A stretch of DNA of 42,456 nt from JBAZCI01 sp041671025 (GTDB taxonomy: Bacteria; Patescibacteriota; Patescibacteriia; UBA10025): the NCBI GenBank assembly GCA_041671025.1, contig JBAZCI010000008.1, forward strand, positions 1-42,456, written 5' to 3'. Under the pieces are notes generated by a model, which saw nothing but the letters and a program-made list of their open reading frames with translations, searched no databases and was not told where the DNA came from. The number at the start of each line of letters is the position of its first letter. Positions within the stretch are counted from its first letter, which is position 1. A program made the translations under genes and the position numbers. This document shows positions 31,560-38,465 of this stretch, one piece after another.

Positions 31560-31587
31560 ATTATACCAAATGCATAATACAAGGCAA
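31560..31587 (-). promoter_or_regulatory. Promoter of the 31431 gene
   Basis: Minus strand TTGCCT (31587-31582), 16-bp spacer, TATAAT (31565-31560). Confidence 0.65.
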
Positions 31588-31599
31588 GTATTTGATAAA

Positions 31600-31629
31600 T
31601 AAAAAAAGATCAAAGGGCGTCCTTTGATC
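31600..31629 (-). terminator. Intrinsic terminator of the 31631 gene
   Basis: Minus strand GATCAAAGG / CCTTTGATC-type perfect stem, then seven T. Confidence 0.9.
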
Positions 31630-31630
31630 G

Positions 31631-31846
31631 TTAGCGTTTTGGTGAAATGCCCTCGTTATGTTTCAGCATATTAGCATATGCCCGATCATTAATGATAAAG
31701 CCGAGCATCACGCCAGCAAAAAGCATACATACACCGCCGCCAAGTTGAACGGCCTTGTACGCAATTTCCGGAAAAAGGAAAAAACAATTTCCTGTTAATG
31801 CGGTTACCCCTGCAATGAACCCGATTAAAAACAAAAACAAGTACAT
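31631..31846 (-). CDS. Small two-TM membrane protein (71 aa)
   Basis: Unrecognised small membrane protein: two hydrophobic segments (about 2-22 and 30-51) then a polar tail (NDRAYANMLKHNEGISPKR). The Gly-rich second helix (AVQLGGGVCMLFAGVMLGF) is compatible with oligomerisation. Start ATG 31846 with SD-like GGAGAGGG. It is a complete cassette with a TTGACG/TACGGT promoter inside the end of tatD and a strong terminator. Confidence 0.65.
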   Translation of the reverse strand: MYLFLFLIGFIAGVTALTGNCFFLFPEIAYKAVQLGGGVCMLFAGVMLGFIINDRAYANMLKHNEGISPKR

Positions 31847-31886
31847 GATACCCTCTCCTGCGTCTATTTTTATTTTCCAATATCAA

Positions 31887-31915
31887 ACCGTATCACGAAG
31901 GATTCCCTGCGTCAA
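31887..31915 (-). promoter_or_regulatory. Promoter of the 31631 gene
   Basis: Minus strand TTGACG (31915-31910), 17-bp spacer, TACGGT (31892-31887); overlaps the tatD 3' end. Confidence 0.55.
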
Positions 31916-32759
31916 GATTGAAAAATCGGATCGCATTCGCTGTTGTTTGCCGTTCGATGTCCTCATACCCAACGCCCTTCACTTCGGCAACCTTCTCAGC
32001 AACGTATTTCACATATAACGGTTCATTTCGTTTGCCCCGAAACTGCTGTGGAGCGAGATACGGGGCGTCTGTCTCGACCATCAACCGATCAAGCGGCACA
32101 AATTTAACCACATCCAGAAGTGATTTGGCATTCGGAAAAGTAATGATACCTGTAAACGAGATCATGAATCCGGCCTCAAGGAACATACGCGCAATCTCAA
32201 CATCGGAAATAAAACAATGGACTACACCTCGTGAGTAACCGGCATGCTGCAGAATAGCAAACATATCACGGTACGCGCCTTGCGGTTCTTGCTTCGACGG
32301 TCGACAGTGCAGGATCATCGGCAAGTTTCGTTTTGAAGCGAGCTCAATATGCTTAAGGAAGACTTCCTTTTGCTTGTTCTTAAACTCCACCTCTTCTACT
32401 CCTTCCGGTACATGGAAATAATCAATACCGCACTCTCCTATCGCGACAACGCCCTTTTCCTGCGCTAGCGAATCATAATAGGCAGGATCAAAATTTTCTT
32501 CGCGGCTTTTGAACGGTATTTCTACTTCATCGACGTACGTTTCGTGCAGATGGATTGGGTGCAGGGCAACGGCGGCAAACATCTTGCCTGGATATTTCTG
32601 TGCGAGATCGATGGCTCGTTTACTCGTCGTATTCTGCGAACCGGGATTGATTATACGCATACCGGCATCAAGCGTACGCTTTACTACGTCATCAAAGTCA
32701 TCTTTGTACGCGCTGAAATTAAGGTGGCAATGGGTATCGATAAGCATAGTGTTTTTCAT
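31893..32759 (-). CDS. tatD: TatD-family metal-dependent DNase/hydrolase
   Basis: TIM-barrel amidohydrolase of the TatD family (3'-5' DNase in well-studied members). Metal ligands are visible: DTHCHLNF (His-x-His), GECGIDY (Glu), ILHCRPS and VVHCF (His), and VETDAPYLAP (Asp). 288 aa, slightly longer than the usual 260. The first ATG (32759) overlaps the transposase stop (TAATG); an internal ATG at 32747 (MLIDTHCHL) lies about 10 nt past a TATAAT (32762-32757) and may be the real start of a near-leaderless mRNA. Confidence 0.93.
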   Translation of the reverse strand: MKNTMLIDTHCHLNFSAYKDDFDDVVKRTLDAGMRIINPGSQNTTSKRAIDLAQKYPGKMFAAVALHPIHLHETYVDEVEIPFKSREENFDPAYYDSLAQEKGVVAIGECGIDYFHVPEGVEEVEFKNKQKEVFLKHIELASKRNLPMILHCRPSKQEPQGAYRDMFAILQHAGYSRGVVHCFISDVEIARMFLEAGFMISFTGIITFPNAKSLLDVVKFVPLDRLMVETDAPYLAPQQFRGKRNEPLYVKYVAEKVAEVKGVGYEDIERQTTANAIRFFNLDAGNPS

Positions 32760-33241
32760 TATACACTATCAATATGAACTGCGCCTACTGCTCCTCGAGA
32801 ATAGAATTTATATGAAGAATATACCCACTCTGCAGGTTTTATGCATAAACCGGCTTTCACAGGATTCCAGTGGATATAGTCGAGTTTTTGTTTCATTTTT
32901 TGTTCTGAATATACGTTGAAATCGTAGAAGGAGGGCTGCCAGATTTTGTATTTTTGTTCCGACATTCTCCGATGCGGATATTCTTTCTGGGTAGGTCGGG
33001 TCCCTTGACCCGACCTGTGCATTGACGAGGTCAAGGGACCTCGTCTACCCCGGACATGTATATAATTTGCAATACTTTTACCGGAATGACTTTTGATGCT
33101 TTGCATGATTTTTGAAATAGTCAGCTTCGGGTCTTTATCGACATCCCACCATACAATCAGGTGCAAATGATCCGGCATGAGGCAATATCCGACAACTAAA
33201 AAATGTAACTTTTTTCTGTAAAACTCAATATCGCTGAGCAC
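32759..33241 (-). CDS. REP-associated tyrosine transposase (Y1_Tnp/RAYT), start codon apparently lost
   Basis: HUH single-strand transposase of the TnpA-REP type, which processes REP palindromes. The HUH motif is PDHLHLIVWW; the Tyr region and family C-terminal signature are WQPSFYDFNVYS and LDYIHWNPVKAGL, then WVYSSYKFY. Family-like sequence continues in frame upstream of the GTG at 33241 to about 33355 (PRFNEISYAHFVTTKAF, DRNIFSD) with no ATG, GTG or TTG before the TAA at 33358-33356, so the N-terminus (about 38 residues) has lost its start codon or uses an unusual one. A REP pair sits inside the gene. Stop overlaps tatD by 1 nt. Confidence 0.85.
   Translation of the reverse strand: MLSDIEFYRKKLHFLVVGYCLMPDHLHLIVWWDVDKDPKLTISKIMQSIKSHSGKSIANYIHVRGRRGPLTSSMHRSGQGTRPTQKEYPHRRMSEQKYKIWQPSFYDFNVYSEQKMKQKLDYIHWNPVKAGLCIKPAEWVYSSYKFYSRGAVGAVHIDSV
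32989..33050. repeat. REP pair (BIME-like double palindrome) inside the transposase gene
   Basis: Two perfect 9-bp hairpins: GGTCGGGTC (32994-33002) / GACCCGACC (33007-33015), loop CCTT; and GACGAGGTC (33024-33032) / GACCTCGTC (33037-33045), loop AAGG. Each has GTAG at its foot, one per strand (32991-32994 and complement of 33044-33047), the tetranucleotide known to be recognised by REP transposases. Outer arms GGGTAG / CTACCC enclose the pair. Confidence 0.88.
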
Positions 33242-33360
33242 AATCTCAGCACACCGGGGATCTGAAAATATGTTTCTATCACAAAACGCTTTTGTCGTAA
33301 CAAAATGCGCGTAGCTTATTTCATTGAAGCGTGGAAACTTTGCCGTATGATTTTGTTAGT

Positions 33361-33864
33361 CTACCCGATCACCTTCCGCAACCCCTCCGGCATCAACGCC
33401 GTCAGTATCGACGCGCCGGCGATAAGCATCTTGGCAATCGGCGACGTGTCGAGATTATGGGTAAATCCTTCAGAAATGGGATACGCCTGGGCGACAGTCA
33501 GGATTGTTCCAAGAATCAAGATACCCACGACAATACCCAGCACTGCCCCCGCCACCCGATTGATTGACCCGAGAAAAGGGATAATGCTGACCAGTTTGAA
33601 TACTTTTTCTAATTTTTGGAAAATATACCCGACCAGCTGATTCACAACAACAAATATGATGATAAAAGAGACCACATTTGCCAATCCCTCTTTGACAAAC
33701 AAAAACTGCATGAAATTTGCAAACGGCTCATAGAAATTCCCGGCCACGATAGTACCAACGATGATCCCCACCAAAACGCCTACCGTATGAATAAGCCCAA
33801 ACCAGAATCCGCTGAAGACAAAGTAGAGAAAGAGCGCGATGAGAACAACGTCGAATGTGGGCAT
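33361..33864 (-). CDS. CvpA-family membrane protein
   Basis: Four-helix CvpA-type membrane protein (colicin V production family; roles in envelope physiology). Typical features: N-terminal FDVVLIALFLYFVFSGFWFG, GLIHTVGVLVGIIVG, a third helix VVSFIIIFVVVNQLVGYIF and the fourth AGAVLGIVVGILILGTIL after the conserved GSINRVAG. I start at ATG 33864 (MPTFDVVL, 167 aa); an in-frame ATG at 33894 lies in the edge of the adjacent palindromic repeat. No SD. Confidence 0.85.
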   Translation of the reverse strand: MPTFDVVLIALFLYFVFSGFWFGLIHTVGVLVGIIVGTIVAGNFYEPFANFMQFLFVKEGLANVVSFIIIFVVVNQLVGYIFQKLEKVFKLVSIIPFLGSINRVAGAVLGIVVGILILGTILTVAQAYPISEGFTHNLDTSPIAKMLIAGASILTALMPEGLRKVIG

Positions 33865-33888
33865 AGGTGTATGTAATAATTTTTTTCC

Positions 33889-34004
33889 TGTCATTTCGAC
33901 CGAAAGTCGCCGAAGGCGACTGTAGTGGAGAAATCTCGATTCAGAAAGTTGTTACGCATACAGATTTCTCGACTCAGTCGCATGCTCCTTCGCTCGAAAT
34001 GACA
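33889..34004. repeat. Composite palindromic repeat between metG and cvpA
   Basis: Outer arms TGTCATTTCGA (33889-33899) / TCGAAATGACA (33994-34004), perfect 11 bp; inner arms GAGAAATCT (33928-33936) / AGATTTCTC (33962-33970); and a small hairpin GTCGCC (33906-33911) / GGCGAC (33915-33920). It looks like a non-autonomous mobile palindrome (REP/MITE-like), starting 4 nt after the metG stop. Confidence 0.8.
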
Positions 34005-34008
34005 ATGA

Positions 34009-35427
34009 TTACGTAATCCTTGGAAAAAGCGGATTAATTTTAGTTATTTTTGACTGAGAAAAATGGGAAATGATCTTTTCAGAAATGTCGGGCATAAACG
34101 GTGCAAGTGCATGGCCGATAGACATAATCACACCGGCTATTTCTCCTAACAGTTTGAGCCTGTCTGCATCGTCAGTCGGTTTTTCCCACGGCTTTTCTTT
34201 TGACAACCGATCATCCGCTTTATGCACTTCATCCAAAATACCCTGGAGCGCTTCATGAAATGCAAGCTTTTCAATATGAGCGAACGTAGCCAGAGCAAGT
34301 TCAGAGTATTCATTTTTTTCGATAACTCCCCCGCTCTGATCAATAAGTGTCGCAACTCGTGCGGTCAAATTGCCTACGCCGTTTGCGAGATGCGCATTGA
34401 ATTGCGTCGTAAATTCAGATTCTTTAATGTCACCGTCCTGTCCAAAAGGAAATTGCGAAAGGAGTAGAAAGCGTGTTGCATCAACGCCGTATTTTTTTAC
34501 CAAGTCATTTGGATCAATCACATTGCCGAGCGACTTGGACATTTTTGTCCCATTGAGCGAAAAAAATCCGTGTGCAAAAATAAGGTTCGGCACTTCTAAT
34601 CCTGCCGCAAGGAGTAACGCCGGCCAGTATATCGCATGAAATTTCAAAATGTCCTTCGCCATCAGATGCACATCTGCCGGCCACCATTTTTCAAATGCCG
34701 CCTGATCATCGCCGTATCCGATAGCTGATATATAATTCTGCAATGCTTCCACCCACACGTACGTCTTCTGCGAAGAATCCCACGGAAGCGAAATGCCCCA
34801 CGTGACCCGTTCGCGCGAGACAGAAAAATCCTCAAGCCCCTGATCAAAAAGACCAAGCGTTTCTTTCTTTCGCGATTCGGGACCGACGACAATCTTGCCC
34901 GTCTCAATGAGTTTGCGCACATTCTTAAGATACGTCGAGAGCTTGAAAAAGTAATTCTTTTCCTTCACCTGTTCCGGCGGGCGGTTATGCAGAGGGCACA
35001 TCCCGTTCACCAGCTCTTTTTCGGTGAGAAACTTCTCACAGCCGGTGCAGTACAACCCCTCATATACCCCTTCGTAAATGTCGCCTTTGTCAAAAAGCTT
35101 TTGCATGAACATCTGGACGGACTTCTTGTGCCGGTCACTTGTCGTCCGCATGAATATGTCATGCGAAATATTCAGTCCTTTGAAAGCATCTTCGAATAGG
35201 GCGCTGTTCTGATCGCAAAACGCCTGTGGATCCATACCCGCTTTTTCCGCACTCTCTGCTACCTTTGACCCGTGTTCATCCGTCCCCGTGAGGAAAAAGA
35301 CATCGTCTCCCTTGAGCCGGTGGTATCTCGCCAAAACGTCCGCCGCAATCGTCGTATACGCATGACCAATGTGCGGCTTGTCGTTCACATAGTAAATTGG
35401 AGTTGTAATATAGAACTTCGTGGACAT
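34009..35427 (-). CDS. metG: Methionyl-tRNA synthetase (short form)
   Basis: Class I aminoacyl-tRNA synthetase charging tRNA-Met. The catalytic motifs are PHIGHAY (HIGH) at about residues 18-24 and KMSKS at about 300 (GTKMSKSLGN). A zinc-type knuckle is present in the connective peptide (CTGCEKF, then CPLHNRPPE). The anticodon-binding helical domain ends the protein at 472 aa, without the C-terminal EMAP-like tRNA-binding domain of longer forms. Start ATG 35427 follows TAG-AAT, the end of a metG-like relic ORF in the same frame; the promoter lies upstream of that relic. Confidence 0.97.
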   Translation of the reverse strand: MSTKFYITTPIYYVNDKPHIGHAYTTIAADVLARYHRLKGDDVFFLTGTDEHGSKVAESAEKAGMDPQAFCDQNSALFEDAFKGLNISHDIFMRTTSDRHKKSVQMFMQKLFDKGDIYEGVYEGLYCTGCEKFLTEKELVNGMCPLHNRPPEQVKEKNYFFKLSTYLKNVRKLIETGKIVVGPESRKKETLGLFDQGLEDFSVSRERVTWGISLPWDSSQKTYVWVEALQNYISAIGYGDDQAAFEKWWPADVHLMAKDILKFHAIYWPALLLAAGLEVPNLIFAHGFFSLNGTKMSKSLGNVIDPNDLVKKYGVDATRFLLLSQFPFGQDGDIKESEFTTQFNAHLANGVGNLTARVATLIDQSGGVIEKNEYSELALATFAHIEKLAFHEALQGILDEVHKADDRLSKEKPWEKPTDDADRLKLLGEIAGVIMSIGHALAPFMPDISEKIISHFSQSKITKINPLFPRIT

Positions 35428-35430
35428 ATT

Positions 35431-35538
35431 CTAATAACAATTATTAATACCACTTCTCGCCCCGAACCGGAGCGAAGCGACTGGTACGGGGTCGTTCACG
35501 TGATAGATCGGCGTTGTTATGTAGAAATTCTTAGGCAT
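35431..35538 (-). pseudogene. Relic of a second metG 5' end, in the metG leader
   Basis: ATG 35538 begins MPKNFYITTPIYHVND, homologous to the metG N-terminus MSTKFYITTPIYYVND but with many synonymous differences, so it is a diverged copy. After Asp16 the reading frame runs into a palindromic segment (35461-35490) and ends at TAG 35433-35431, in the same frame as metG and separated from its ATG by one codon. It may be translated as a 35-aa upstream ORF. Confidence 0.8.
35461..35490. repeat. Imperfect palindrome in the metG leader
   Basis: CCCGAACCGG and CTGGTACGGGG-type arms flank GAGCGAAGCGA; terminal pairing CCCCG/CGGGG, then ACC/GGT. It is placed exactly where the relic metG loses homology, so likely an inserted REP-like element. 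Confidence 0.6.
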
Positions 35539-35548
35539 AGTCAAGAAA

Positions 35549-35577
35549 AGTATATCCCATATTTACACTAAACTCAA
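35549..35577 (-). promoter_or_regulatory. Promoter of the relic-metG transcript
   Basis: Minus strand TTGAGT (35577-35572), 17-bp spacer, TATACT (35554-35549), 10 nt before the relic ATG: an originally near-leaderless metG promoter. Confidence 0.7.
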
Positions 35578-35579
35578 AT

Positions 35580-35609
35580 AAAAAAAGACGCCCGATAGTA
35601 TCGAAGCGT
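35580..35609 (-). terminator. Intrinsic terminator of the 35627 gene
   Basis: Minus strand ACGCTTCGAT / ATCGGGCGT stem, then seven T. Confidence 0.8.
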
Positions 35610-35626
35610 ATTTAAAAAGGAGACGT

Positions 35627-36112
35627 TCATCGTTTGATTGATGAGAGAAATTCGAGAATGCGAATACCCTTATGGGGACTGAGGACCGTAATGCTGTGAA
35701 ACTGACGATTCCAACTCGGACTATTGGGACTCTTCACAAATTTCTCATGAGAGAACGCCATCTCTTCATACCCCATCCAATAGCGTTCCGAGAATGCGAG
35801 AAGATCGGCGATGCCCACTTGCTGAACTGATTTTCTTGTGCTAGCTCGAACATTGCGCACATGAAGGCCCGTCCGTTTCATGCTCACCCCGCACACCCAT
35901 ACCGTTCTGAAATCAAGAATTTTCTTTACCCCTTGATTTCTTTGGGTCGCTCGAATCACCGGCTTAATAAAATCATCCGCTGAGATAGTGCGTACGACTA
36001 CCCGCACTTCGGGTAGCCAGATTAAGCCACGATAACGACCTCGTTGACTCGCTAATACGGGCACCAGCCACGGTCGTTCACGAGTTATCCTACGATATGT
36101 CTCTTCGTTCAT
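35627..36112 (-). CDS. Basic hypothetical protein (161 aa)
   Basis: Unrecognised soluble basic protein without signal peptide. Notable stretches are TYRRITRERPWLVPVLASQR, GLIWLPEVRVVVR and WVCGVSMKRTGLHVR. The start is set by SD GGAGGT, 6 nt before ATG 36112. A TTGACA/TACCAT promoter about 90 nt upstream and a terminator right after the gene make it a complete cassette. Confidence 0.68.
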   Translation of the reverse strand: MNEETYRRITRERPWLVPVLASQRGRYRGLIWLPEVRVVVRTISADDFIKPVIRATQRNQGVKKILDFRTVWVCGVSMKRTGLHVRNVRASTRKSVQQVGIADLLAFSERYWMGYEEMAFSHEKFVKSPNSPSWNRQFHSITVLSPHKGIRILEFLSSIKR

Positions 36113-36198
36113 CCTGAACCTCCGTTCTTTGACTCATTCCGAGTCTGGATGACTGTGTGTTGTTATGAACTGTGTACCTGCGAAAATGCAGCGCGTGT

Positions 36199-36227
36199 AT
36201 GGTACGGAATTAGGGTGTTGTTGTCAA
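36199..36227 (-). promoter_or_regulatory. Consensus promoter of the 35627 gene
   Basis: Minus strand TTGACA (36227-36222), 17-bp spacer, TACCAT (36204-36199). Confidence 0.75.
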
Positions 36228-36228
36228 C

Positions 36229-36253
36229 AAAAAAAGAGACCAATATTGATCTC
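36229..36253 (-). terminator. Intrinsic terminator overlapping the 36252 gene stop
   Basis: Minus strand GAGATC (36253-36248) / GGTCTC (36241-36236), then seven T. Confidence 0.8.
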
Positions 36254-36497
36254 ACTCAAAAGGACCGCAAACACTTTTCCGCGTCGGCTTATTAGGTCGA
36301 CACATAGAAGAATGTCCCTGTTCATCAGCGAGCATTTGATTGGCAGCCGATTTGAGTATCCTCACTGACTCATTGTACTGTGCAATTGTGGGGATACAGT
36401 TCCCGATTTTCCCCACAGAAATCGCATCTGCAACAGTCTCACTAGGAACCTGCGGCAACTTGGTTTCATCTTGAGAAACCTGACGTTTTTTTGGCAA
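36252..36497 (-). CDS. Small hypothetical protein with TTG start (81 aa)
   Basis: Unrecognised 81-residue soluble protein: basic N-terminus (PKKRQVSQDE), a central helix (YNESVRILKSAANQMLADE) and a Cys-containing C-terminus (HSSMCRPNKPTRKSVCGPFE). TTG 36497 is the start because a strong SD (AGGAGGT) is 4 nt before it and no ATG fits. Complete cassette with a TTGATT/TATACT promoter and terminator. Confidence 0.62.
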   Translation of the reverse strand: MPKKRQVSQDETKLPQVPSETVADAISVGKIGNCIPTIAQYNESVRILKSAANQMLADEQGHSSMCRPNKPTRKSVCGPFE

Positions 36498-36527
36498 ACT
36501 GACCTCCTAGGTTTTTTTGCTACAAAA

Positions 36528-36557
36528 AGTATACTCCACAATCTGAAATTCAATCAA
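36528..36557 (-). promoter_or_regulatory. Promoter of the 36252 gene
   Basis: Minus strand TTGATT (36557-36552), 18-bp spacer, TATACT (36533-36528). Confidence 0.6.
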
Positions 36558-36568
36558 GTCAAAAAATT

Positions 36569-37393
36569 CTATTCAACCTCTCCTAATGTCCCTATCTGCC
36601 GAATACTCTCGCTTATTTCCCTGAACCCATTTCCACGACACAACCAATATCCGCGTCCTAATCTCAGCTGTTCCAATGGGATTTTCACATCACTCTCAAA
36701 TGAATCGCCAACAAAGGCGCACTGTTGAGGATTGAGAGAAAAACCTACGGCCTGAGACGCTGTATCAAGAATGCGCTTATAAAACAAAGGCGACGGTTTA
36801 TCGTCAAGATCTCCCAATGTAACGCTTGTTATATTGACACCCTCAGTCTGCACTAACTTCACTCGTTTCATTTTACTGATATTAGAAAACTTTGACTCGT
36901 AGATCCATGTACTATTTTGGGCATCCCATTTCAACCGCGCATCTGACGAGGTAAAAACATGGAAACGGCTGTTGTGTGATGCCAAATGAGCATAAAGAGG
37001 AGCCACATCAGGATACACTGTCGCATGGGCAATCACTGATTCCCAGTATAACGAAGCGACGTCAAAACACTCCGCAGGGGTCAATTGTGCATGTGTTTCA
37101 TCACGGGCAATGCACGCCCAGATTTCCCTGCTCCATACATGTTGTGTGATCCGTCCAGCTAATTCACGTGACAGACGCATCACGCTATCAAAATGTTCTC
37201 TGCCACCAGGCACTTTTGACCAATTGTTATCCTTCACTCGCAATCCTTCTAAGAACGTAAGGAACACTTTGGCAAAATGATCCACAAAAGCAGGCGGGTA
37301 TTTTTTGCCCAGTGTCCGCAATGCCTGCTCATGCCCGATGCCAAAATCAACAAGCGTGTAATCAACATCAAAAAAATAATCCGTAATCTTCAT
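36569..37393 (-). CDS. HAD-superfamily hydrolase
   Basis: HAD phosphatase, 274 aa. Motif I is FDVDYTLVDF (nucleophile and acid/base Asp), motif II FTSSD, a Lys for motif III in the DDKPSPLFYKRI stretch, and motif IV GDSFESDV. A helical cap of about 100 residues follows motif I, suggesting a small phosphorylated substrate such as a nucleotide or sugar phosphate. It starts 2 nt after the Nudix stop, last gene of a four-gene operon. Confidence 0.88.
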   Translation of the reverse strand: MKITDYFFDVDYTLVDFGIGHEQALRTLGKKYPPAFVDHFAKVFLTFLEGLRVKDNNWSKVPGGREHFDSVMRLSRELAGRITQHVWSREIWACIARDETHAQLTPAECFDVASLYWESVIAHATVYPDVAPLYAHLASHNSRFHVFTSSDARLKWDAQNSTWIYESKFSNISKMKRVKLVQTEGVNITSVTLGDLDDKPSPLFYKRILDTASQAVGFSLNPQQCAFVGDSFESDVKIPLEQLRLGRGYWLCRGNGFREISESIRQIGTLGEVE

Positions 37394-37395
37394 TT

Positions 37396-37833
37396 TTATG
37401 CGTCAAAGAAATTCCTGCCGGTCTTGAGCGCTTCAAGATACGAGGGAATCGTATGGAAGTACGGCGTGGGCAAATGATCCATGTCGTACCAATCCCACGA
37501 CTCGAATCGTTCCGGCTCCATCACTTTCGGCTCGCCGCTTGCCCAGTCGGCGATCATTCCGATATCGATATACTGCACGGGCGGATATGCCTTCAGATTA
37601 TATAACCGCAAAAAGCGTACATTCGTGATCTCCATGCCGGTTTCTTCACGTGTCTCACGTTTGGCGCATTCGACGACCGATTCCATGTATTCAAGATGTC
37701 CGCCCGGCCAGGCATACTCCCCTGCGCCGTGAGATCCTTTTCGCAAACCCATCAACACCTTGCCGTCCTTGAGTACCATGACGCCAAGACCGACTTTGAT
37801 TAACTGTCTTTTGTCTTCTTGAATTGGTTCCAT
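37396..37833 (-). CDS. Nudix hydrolase (MutT/NUDT15-like)
   Basis: Nudix pyrophosphatase, 145 aa, cleaving nucleoside diphosphate derivatives. The Nudix box is GGHLEYMESVVECAKRETRE followed by ETGME, fully matching GX5EX7REUXEEXGU. GLGVMVLKDGKVLMGLRKGS and the WYDMDHLPTPYF segment resemble the NUDT15/CTP-pyrophosphatase-like group. It lies 25 nt after the P-loop kinase gene and 2 nt before the HAD gene, fitting nucleotide housecleaning. Substrate not determined. Confidence 0.9.
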   Translation of the reverse strand: MEPIQEDKRQLIKVGLGVMVLKDGKVLMGLRKGSHGAGEYAWPGGHLEYMESVVECAKRETREETGMEITNVRFLRLYNLKAYPPVQYIDIGMIADWASGEPKVMEPERFESWDWYDMDHLPTPYFHTIPSYLEALKTGRNFFDA

Positions 37834-37858
37834 AGATTCAATTGAATATGTACTTTTA

Positions 37859-38446
37859 TCATTGTATCGTATCTGCCTCTACATGTACTAGTTGATAGGG
37901 AATGTTTTGTTCTTGCAAAAGTTTCTTTATCTGCGCCTGCTCAGCATCGTACATACTGGTCAAAGAATCAAATCCGCCTGTGTACATCCTTTTTTTCTGA
38001 TGCTGCTTCCAGACTACATCCTTTCTTTCCCTGTGCTGCGTTCTTTCGCCTATTTCTACTTCTGACAACGTTGGAACAAAAATCATCGTTGGCAGGGTAC
38101 GCAGTCGGGAGAGTAATGCATCATACCGTTGCCGATCATGAGGAACCGTATTAAAAAGCAAAAATGAAATATGAAATCTGTTGAAGACAAAAACTGAATC
38201 AGTATGTTCGTATATTGTTTTTTCTACATATTCGATCATTGATTCCATAAGTTCCAGCCGCAACGTACCAATAGCAGGTATCCAAAAATGCTTCCACCCA
38301 AACAGGAGTTCCTCTTCAGAAAAACTACATACCGCCTTGCTTTTCAGTATGCCTGCAATACTTTTTTGCAGTGTATTTTTTCCCGACCCGGCAATTCCTT
38401 CAATAATAATGATTTTTGTTTGTACGGGAATTGATACTTGGCTCAT
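37859..38446 (-). CDS. P-loop (thymidylate kinase-like) nucleotide or small-molecule kinase
   Basis: P-loop kinase-like protein, 195 aa from ATG 38446 (MSQVSIPVQTK). Walker A is GIAGSGKNTL near residue 20, with Asn where Ser/Thr precedes Thr in most kinases; FVFNRFHISFLLF could hold the substrate or DR-like motif, and the lid region is Lys/Arg-rich (TQHRERKDVVWKQHQKKR). Overall layout resembles thymidylate/deoxynucleoside kinases. Second gene in the phosphatase-kinase-Nudix-HAD operon. Substrate unknown. Confidence 0.7.
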   Translation of the reverse strand: MSQVSIPVQTKIIIIEGIAGSGKNTLQKSIAGILKSKAVCSFSEEELLFGWKHFWIPAIGTLRLELMESMIEYVEKTIYEHTDSVFVFNRFHISFLLFNTVPHDRQRYDALLSRLRTLPTMIFVPTLSEVEIGERTQHRERKDVVWKQHQKKRMYTGGFDSLTSMYDAEQAQIKKLLQEQNIPYQLVHVEADTIQ

Positions 38447-38465
38447 ATATACTTCATGACAAGTT

